Shown piece by piece: positions 6,881-10,643 of a DNA stretch of 10,643 bases. The stretch covers positions 1 through 10,643 of the forward strand of contig JAGUXU010000062.1 of the NCBI GenBank assembly GCA_020061685.1. The letters run 5' to 3'. The translations under genes were made by a program, and so were the position numbers. The first letter of the stretch is position 1, and every line of letters begins with the position of its first letter. The DNA comes from Candidatus Omnitrophota bacterium. Its GTDB lineage: Bacteria > Omnitrophota > Gorgyraeia > Pluralincolimonadales > Pluralincolimonadaceae. The notes beneath the pieces were generated by a model. The model saw nothing but the letters and a program-made list of their open reading frames with translations, was not told where the DNA came from and did not search any database.

Positions 6881-7678
6881 CTAAGTCTTCCCGGAAGCTA
6901 TGATTATATCCTTAACCGCATCCACAAGTTTATTTACCACTTCCTGCGTCTCTCCCTGCAATATCTGTCCTCCGGTCCTCTTTTGAGGAGCGAAAATCTT
7001 ATCTACGACCGTCGGCGAACCTTTCAAGCCGAGTTTATCGGCTTCGGCGTTTATGTCCTTGGCGGTAAGCTTGACGACGGGCGCCTGTTTTGCGCGGATC
7101 TTCCCTTTAAGGGAAGGCAGCCGGGGGATGTTTATCTCCTTGACAACGGTGATGAGGCACGGAAGCGGCGTCTCGATAATTTCATAACCTTCCTCGGTCA
7201 TGCGTTCGAACCTGGCCGAGCCTTCTTTTATCTCTTCCGTCTTCTTGACGTATGTGACCTGCGGGATATCAAGCTGCGCGGCGATACCGGGTCCGACCTG
7301 CGCGGTATCTCCGTCTATGGCCTGCTTGCCGCAGATTATCAGGTCATATTTGCCCAACTTTTCGATCCCCTTCGCAAGCGTATAGCTGGTCACCCACGTG
7401 TCGGCTCCGGCAAACGCGCGGTCCGTCATGAGGACTATCTCGTCTGCGCCCATCGAGACCGCTTCGCGCAATGCCTCGGTCGCCTGTTCGGGGCCCATCG
7501 AGATAATGGTGACTTTCCCGCCCAATTTTTCCTTTATCCTCAAGGCCTCCTCGATGGCGTACATATCGAAAGGATTGACTATCGACTGCACGCCTTCGCG
7601 CATCAAAGTGTTCGTCTCGGGATTTATCCTGATATCCTGCGTGTCGGGGACCTGTTTTATACAGACTATGATGTTCAT
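6881..7678 (-). CDS. etfB: Electron transfer flavoprotein beta subunit
   Basis: Encodes 265 residues, the usual length. Recognisable EtfB features are the start MNIIVCIKQVPDT, NPFDMYAIEEAL (about 36-47), the MGADEIVL region, and the nucleotide-binding GKQAIDGDTAQVGPGIA segment (about 117-133). The later IPRLPSLKGK motif is the recognition-loop region that contacts the dehydrogenase in known Etf complexes. The VPDT..I.I.P.T.TL.R.GV N-terminus is closer to Etfs of anaerobes (Bcd/Etf, Car, Fix-related types) than to the mitochondrial/aerobic type. The ATG shares one base with the stop of the acyl-CoA dehydrogenase (TAATG), indicating translational coupling. Whether the nucleotide bound here is AMP or a second FAD decides if the complex bifurcates; the conserved glycine-rich segment allows FAD but does not prove it. 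Confidence 0.95.
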   Translation of the reverse strand: MNIIVCIKQVPDTQDIRINPETNTLMREGVQSIVNPFDMYAIEEALRIKEKLGGKVTIISMGPEQATEALREAVSMGADEIVLMTDRAFAGADTWVTSYTLAKGIEKLGKYDLIICGKQAIDGDTAQVGPGIAAQLDIPQVTYVKKTEEIKEGSARFERMTEEGYEIIETPLPCLITVVKEINIPRLPSLKGKIRAKQAPVVKLTAKDINAEADKLGLKGSPTVVDKIFAPQKRTGGQILQGETQEVVNKLVDAVKDIIIASGKT

Positions 7679-8829
7679 TACCTCAGACGCTCCTTGATCA
7701 ACTCCATCGCTATGATGGAGCGCTGTATCTGGTTCGTGCCTTCATATATCTGTGTTATCTTGGCGTCGCGCATATACTTTTCCACCGGATAATCGCGCAT
7801 ATAACCGTATCCGCCGAGCACCTGGACCGCGTCGGTGGTGACCTTCATCGCCGTATCGGAAGCGAAGAGTTTCGCCATCGCCGACTCCTTCGCCACATCC
7901 TTGGCGCCGGAATCCACCATCCTTGCCACGGCGTAAGTCAGCGCCCTTGCGGCCTCTAACTCGGTAGCCATATCCGCCAGCATAAACTGTATGCCCTGAA
8001 AACCCGATATCGGCTTTCCGAACTGCTTTCTCTCACGCGAGTACTTCACGGCGTGGTCGAGCGCTCCCTGCGCGATACCGACCGCCTGCGCGGCGACCCC
8101 CGGACGCGACTTATCGAAGGTGTGCATCGCGACTATGAATCCCATGCCTTCGCGCCCCAATAAATTCTCTTTCGGGACCTTGCATTCATTAAAGACCAGT
8201 TCGCGGGTAGCCGAGGCACGTATCCCCAGTTTCTTCTCTTTCTTTCCGAAATCAAAACCCGGCGTGCCCTTCTCTACTATAAAGGTGCTTGCGCCCCGCG
8301 CGCCCTTGGCCCTGTCTGTCATCGCGACGACCGTATAGACTTCGGCTTCGCCGCCGTTGGTTATCCATTGCTTGGTGCCGTTTAATATATAGTGATCGCC
8401 TTCTTTTCTCGCGGTCGTGGCGATAGCGCCCGCATCCGAGCCCGCGCCGGCTTCCGTCAGCCCGAAGGCCGCAAGCCTCTTGCCGCTCGCGATATCCGGC
8501 AGATATTTCTGTTTCTGCGCGTCATTGCCGAACAGGATTATCGGATAAGTCCCCAGCGCCGTCGCCGCGAATGATATCGCGATGCCGCCGCAGGCCCGCG
8601 AGAGCTCTTCGGTCACAAGGCAGAGTTCCATGGCGCCGCCGCCCATCCCGCCGTATTTTTCCTCTATATATACGCCGCAGAGGTCGGCTTCCGCGAGGAT
8701 CTTTATTATAGGCCACGGGAACTCCTCTTTCTCGTCATACTCGGCCGCGACCGGGGCGATCTTCTCGACCGCGATCTTGCGCGCCAAGTCGCGTATCATC
8801 ACCTGTTCTTCGGTCAATAAATAGTCCAT
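7678..8829 (-). CDS. Acyl-CoA dehydrogenase (short-chain/butyryl-CoA type)
   Basis: Encodes 383 residues, a full-length member of the FAD-dependent acyl-CoA dehydrogenase family. Signature one is GLTEAGAGSDAGAI (about 132-145); the WITNGG FAD-contact motif follows, then signature two beginning QVLGGYGYMRDYPVEKY. The catalytic base is Glu363 in QIYEGTNQIQR, the position used by butyryl-CoA and short-chain acyl-CoA dehydrogenases. The ATG at 8829 has AGGAG (complement of 8836-8840) 6-7 nt upstream. etfB and etfA follow directly, which matches bcd-etfB-etfA or carCDE order apart from crotonase. It either oxidises acyl-CoA with Etf as acceptor or reduces enoyl-CoA with electrons from Etf. Its position after fabG-acpP-fabF favours a link to fatty-acid synthesis or turnover. 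Chain length and direction cannot be read from the sequence. Confidence 0.94.
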   Translation of the reverse strand: MDYLLTEEQVMIRDLARKIAVEKIAPVAAEYDEKEEFPWPIIKILAEADLCGVYIEEKYGGMGGGAMELCLVTEELSRACGGIAISFAATALGTYPIILFGNDAQKQKYLPDIASGKRLAAFGLTEAGAGSDAGAIATTARKEGDHYILNGTKQWITNGGEAEVYTVVAMTDRAKGARGASTFIVEKGTPGFDFGKKEKKLGIRASATRELVFNECKVPKENLLGREGMGFIVAMHTFDKSRPGVAAQAVGIAQGALDHAVKYSRERKQFGKPISGFQGIQFMLADMATELEAARALTYAVARMVDSGAKDVAKESAMAKLFASDTAMKVTTDAVQVLGGYGYMRDYPVEKYMRDAKITQIYEGTNQIQRSIIAMELIKERLR

Positions 8830-8850
8830 GATAGACTCCTTTGATTATGT

Positions 8851-8940
8851 TAACGCGAAATGTAAAGCGAAAAACGCAAAGCCAAAATTTAAAACTTAAA
8901 ACTTTGAACTTTAGTTTTGCGCTTTGCGCTTTGAGTTTTA
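8851..8940. repeat. Imperfect palindrome with 7-nt periodicity between fabF and the acyl-CoA dehydrogenase gene
   Basis: The 8864-8881 arm (aaagcgaaaaacgcaaag) pairs with 8915-8932 at 15 of 18 positions, and complementarity continues inward, with mismatches, towards a centre near 8898. On the minus strand from the fabF stop, A-triplets and then T-triplets recur about every 7 nt (units such as TAAAACT, CAAAGCG twice, CAAAACT, AAAGTTC). The structure starts at the fabF stop codon itself. It could be an attenuator or processing hairpin in the transcript, or a dispersed intergenic element. Confidence 0.75.
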
Positions 8941-10185
8941 CGCTTCAAATTTCTTTACTGCTATGCAGGCATTGTGCCCGCCGAAACCAAAGGCATTCGA
9001 GATCGCCACATTGACCTTGGCCTTTCTTGCCTTATTGGGGACGTAGTCCAGGTCGCATTCCGGATCCGGTGTCTCATAATTTGTGGTCGGCGGAATCATG
9101 TCTTCCTTGACCGCAAGCGCGCTGGCGATGAATTCGACCCCGCCCGCCGCGCCCAAGAGATGCCCGGTCATCGATTTGGTGGAACTTACCGGTATTTTAT
9201 ATGCGTGCTGGCCGAATACTTTCTTTATGGCCAATGTCTCTATCTTATCATTAAGTTGTGTCGATGTGCCGTGGGCGTTTATATATGATACCTCTTCCGT
9301 CTTTATGCCGCCGTCTTTAAGCGCGAACCTCATGCACGCGGCAGCGCCCTCGCCGTCCGGGTCAGGGGCCGTCATATGATAAGCGTCGCCTGACATCCCG
9401 TAACCCGCCACTTCCGCGTAGATCGCCGCGCCGCGTTTTTGCGCGTGCTCCAAAGATTCAAGTATCGCGATACCGCAGCCCTCTCCCATCACAAATCCGT
9501 CGCGGCCCTTGTCAAAGGGGCGGCTTGCGTGTTCGGGGTCGTCGTTTCTTTTTGAAAGCGCCTTAAGCGCGCAGAAACCTCCGATGGCCGTCTCGATTAT
9601 CGCCGCCTCGGTCCCTCCGGATATCATCACATCGGCATAGCCGTGTTGTATTATCCTGAACGCCTCCCCGATCGAGTGGTTTCCCGTCGCGCAGGCGGTG
9701 GCGATGCATGAATTAGGCCCTTTTATTCCCAGCGTGATCGAGATCTGTCCCGGCGCCATATTCACGATAAGCATCGGGATCAAAAGCGGGGCTAACCTCG
9801 AGGGACCTCTTTCATGCCAGACGATGGCCTGGTCCTGAATTATCTTTAATCCGCCTATGCCGGAGCCGACTATGACGCCTACGCGGTAAGGGTCTTCTTT
9901 GGATATGTCAAGCTTGGCGTCTTTGACCGCCATCATGGCCGAATATACCGCGAACTGGACAAAACGTTCCATCCTTCTTAATTCTTTGGGATTGGTTATA
10001 AATTTGGAAGGATCGAAATTCTTTAGTTCGGCCGCGATCTGGCAATCGAATCCGGTGGGATCAAAATGCGTCAGTCTTCCTACTCCGCTCTTCCCCTCGA
10101 GGAGGCCCTTCCAAAACTCGTCCTTGGAATTGCCCAACGGAGTAACGGCGCCTAAGCCGGTGACTACTACTCTTCTTTTTTCCAT
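8938..10185 (-). CDS. fabF: 3-oxoacyl-ACP synthase II (beta-ketoacyl-ACP synthase, KAS II)
   Basis: Encodes 415 residues, normal for FabF. It condenses malonyl-ACP with acyl-ACP in the elongation cycle of type II fatty-acid synthesis in the cytoplasm. The catalytic set is complete: nucleophile Cys165 in TACATGN, His305 in NAHGTSTQ, Lys337 and His342 in STKSMTGHLLGAAGG, each offset by two from E. coli FabF. The N-terminus RRVVVTGLGAVTPLG and C-terminus NAFGFGGHNACIAV are typical, and GEGCGIAILE is intact. The start is the ATG at 10185, 10 nt after the acpP stop. The Shine-Dalgarno match there is weak, so it may depend on coupling to acpP. The stop codon forms the edge of the palindromic spacer. 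Confidence 0.97.
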   Translation of the reverse strand: MEKRRVVVTGLGAVTPLGNSKDEFWKGLLEGKSGVGRLTHFDPTGFDCQIAAELKNFDPSKFITNPKELRRMERFVQFAVYSAMMAVKDAKLDISKEDPYRVGVIVGSGIGGLKIIQDQAIVWHERGPSRLAPLLIPMLIVNMAPGQISITLGIKGPNSCIATACATGNHSIGEAFRIIQHGYADVMISGGTEAAIIETAIGGFCALKALSKRNDDPEHASRPFDKGRDGFVMGEGCGIAILESLEHAQKRGAAIYAEVAGYGMSGDAYHMTAPDPDGEGAAACMRFALKDGGIKTEEVSYINAHGTSTQLNDKIETLAIKKVFGQHAYKIPVSSTKSMTGHLLGAAGGVEFIASALAVKEDMIPPTTNYETPDPECDLDYVPNKARKAKVNVAISNAFGFGGHNACIAVKKFEA

Positions 10186-10195
10186 TAATATTGAT

Positions 10196-10441
10196 TTAGG
10201 CCTTGGCGCCCGATTTTTCTTCTATATATTTTATGGCCTCGCCGACATTGGTCATCTTCTCGGCGTCTTCGTCCGGAATCTCTATCTTGAATTCCTCTTC
10301 CAGCGCCATTACTATCTCAACCGTATCCAGCGAATCGGCTCCCAGGTCATCAATGAATGTGGCCTGGGGGGTCACTTCTTCCAATTTTACACCTAACTGT
10401 TTGGCTATTATCGCTCTTACTTTATCTCCAACAGCTGACAT
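10196..10441 (-). CDS. acpP: Acyl carrier protein
   Basis: Encodes 81 residues, acidic, with the single-domain four-helix ACP pattern. The phosphopantetheine site is Ser37 in GADSLDTVEIVM, the classic DSL motif. It carries growing acyl chains as thioesters for FabG, FabF and the other synthase enzymes. The ATG at 10441 is preceded by AGGAGG (complement of 10452-10457) with a 10-nt spacer, the clearest ribosome binding site in the window, in line with the high expression expected of ACP. The gene lies 21 nt after fabG and 10 nt before fabF, the common fabG-acpP-fabF order. Confidence 0.98.
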   Translation of the reverse strand: MSAVGDKVRAIIAKQLGVKLEEVTPQATFIDDLGADSLDTVEIVMALEEEFKIEIPDEDAEKMTNVGEAIKYIEEKSGAKA

Positions 10442-10462
10442 GTCTTTGATTCCTCCTTTTGA

Positions 10463-10643
10463 TTACATCACCATTCCGCCGTCGACTTGAATCACCTGGC
10501 CCGTTATATAGGACGACGCGTCCGATGCCAAAAACAGAGCCACTTTCGCCACATCGCTTGCTTTGCCGAATCTATTTAAAGGGATCAGGGTGAGCATCTG
10601 GGATTTTACTTCATCTGCCAGCTTTGCCGTCATATCGGTCTCT
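10463..10643 (-). CDS. fabG: 3-oxoacyl-ACP reductase, C-terminal 59 residues
   Basis: Only the 3' end is in the window; the gene continues beyond base 10643, which falls inside a codon. The 59 residues begin ETDMTAKLADEVK and end ITGQVIQVDGGMVM, the typical FabG C-terminus (short-chain dehydrogenase/reductase family), including the IPLNRFGKASDVAKVALFLAS segment that follows the substrate loop. FabG reduces 3-oxoacyl-ACP with NADPH. The catalytic Ser-Tyr-Lys lies in the missing part. The stop is TAA at 10465-10463. The order fabG-acpP-fabF supports FabG over other members of this reductase family. Confidence 0.95.
   Translation of the reverse strand, partial: ETDMTAKLADEVKSQMLTLIPLNRFGKASDVAKVALFLASDASSYITGQVIQVDGGMVM

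Noticed and set aside
6761..7792. 343-residue forward-strand open frame
   Set aside because: It lies opposite etfA, etfB and the dehydrogenase, whose proteins have complete family motifs. The forward translation matches no family I know and is rich in Arg, Leu and His, as expected of an antisense shadow.
10620..10643. Adapter sequence at the right end
   Set aside because: The last bases read through as normal FabG codons (ETDMT) and do not match an adapter, so this edge is simply where the window stops.

Overview
The window is a piece of bacterial chromosome in which every recognisable gene lies on the minus strand, so it is read from right to left. It is probably one end of a metagenome or draft-genome contig: the first 15 bases match the 3' end of the Illumina TruSeq adapter and cut into the last gene. 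Secreted proteins with signal peptides, an ExbB/ExbD inner-membrane motor and Tol/Pal-style TPR proteins point to a diderm bacterium. The ferredoxin-fused EtfA, the acyl-CoA dehydrogenase gene beside fatty-acid synthesis genes, and an intergenic spacer with 7-nt periodicity would suit an uncultured anaerobic lineage such as Candidatus Omnitrophota. That placement is an impression from gene content and was not tested.

Right half (about 10643 to 5665): a lipid-metabolism cluster in the order fabG (3' end only), acpP, fabF, acyl-CoA dehydrogenase, etfB, etfA. FabG, ACP and FabF are core type II fatty-acid synthesis proteins. After a 108-nt spacer holding a long imperfect palindrome come an acyl-CoA dehydrogenase and both subunits of its electron-transferring flavoprotein, packed with 1-nt overlap or spacing. 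EtfA carries an N-terminal domain with two [4Fe-4S] ferredoxin motifs, as in flavin-based electron-bifurcating Etf/acyl-CoA dehydrogenase complexes. No enoyl-ACP reductase gene is visible here, so this set could supply enoyl reduction, or could serve fatty-acid oxidation or remodelling.

Boundary (5537 to 5664): an AT-rich spacer with a hairpin and T-rich tract on the minus strand (probable terminator of the etfA transcript), then a possible -10 element for the next operon.

Left half (5536 to 16): a tight six-gene cell-envelope operon. It encodes a secreted protein resembling a carbohydrate-binding (jelly-roll) module with a repetitive acidic tail, an 818-residue periplasmic TPR protein, a 278-residue TPR protein with a small N-terminal beta domain, an ExbB/TolQ-like proton channel subunit, and two tandem ExbD/TolR-like paralogues, the second truncated by the contig end. 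Neighbours overlap by 1 to 11 nt or are 4 to 10 nt apart, which suggests co-translation. The set looks like a proton-motive-force-driven envelope machine with its own periplasmic scaffold and no visible TonB, TolA, TolB or Pal. It is the best candidate for an undescribed system in the window.

No rRNA, tRNA, CRISPR array, transposase, integrase or phage gene was seen, and no stretch above 300 bases lacks a gene.
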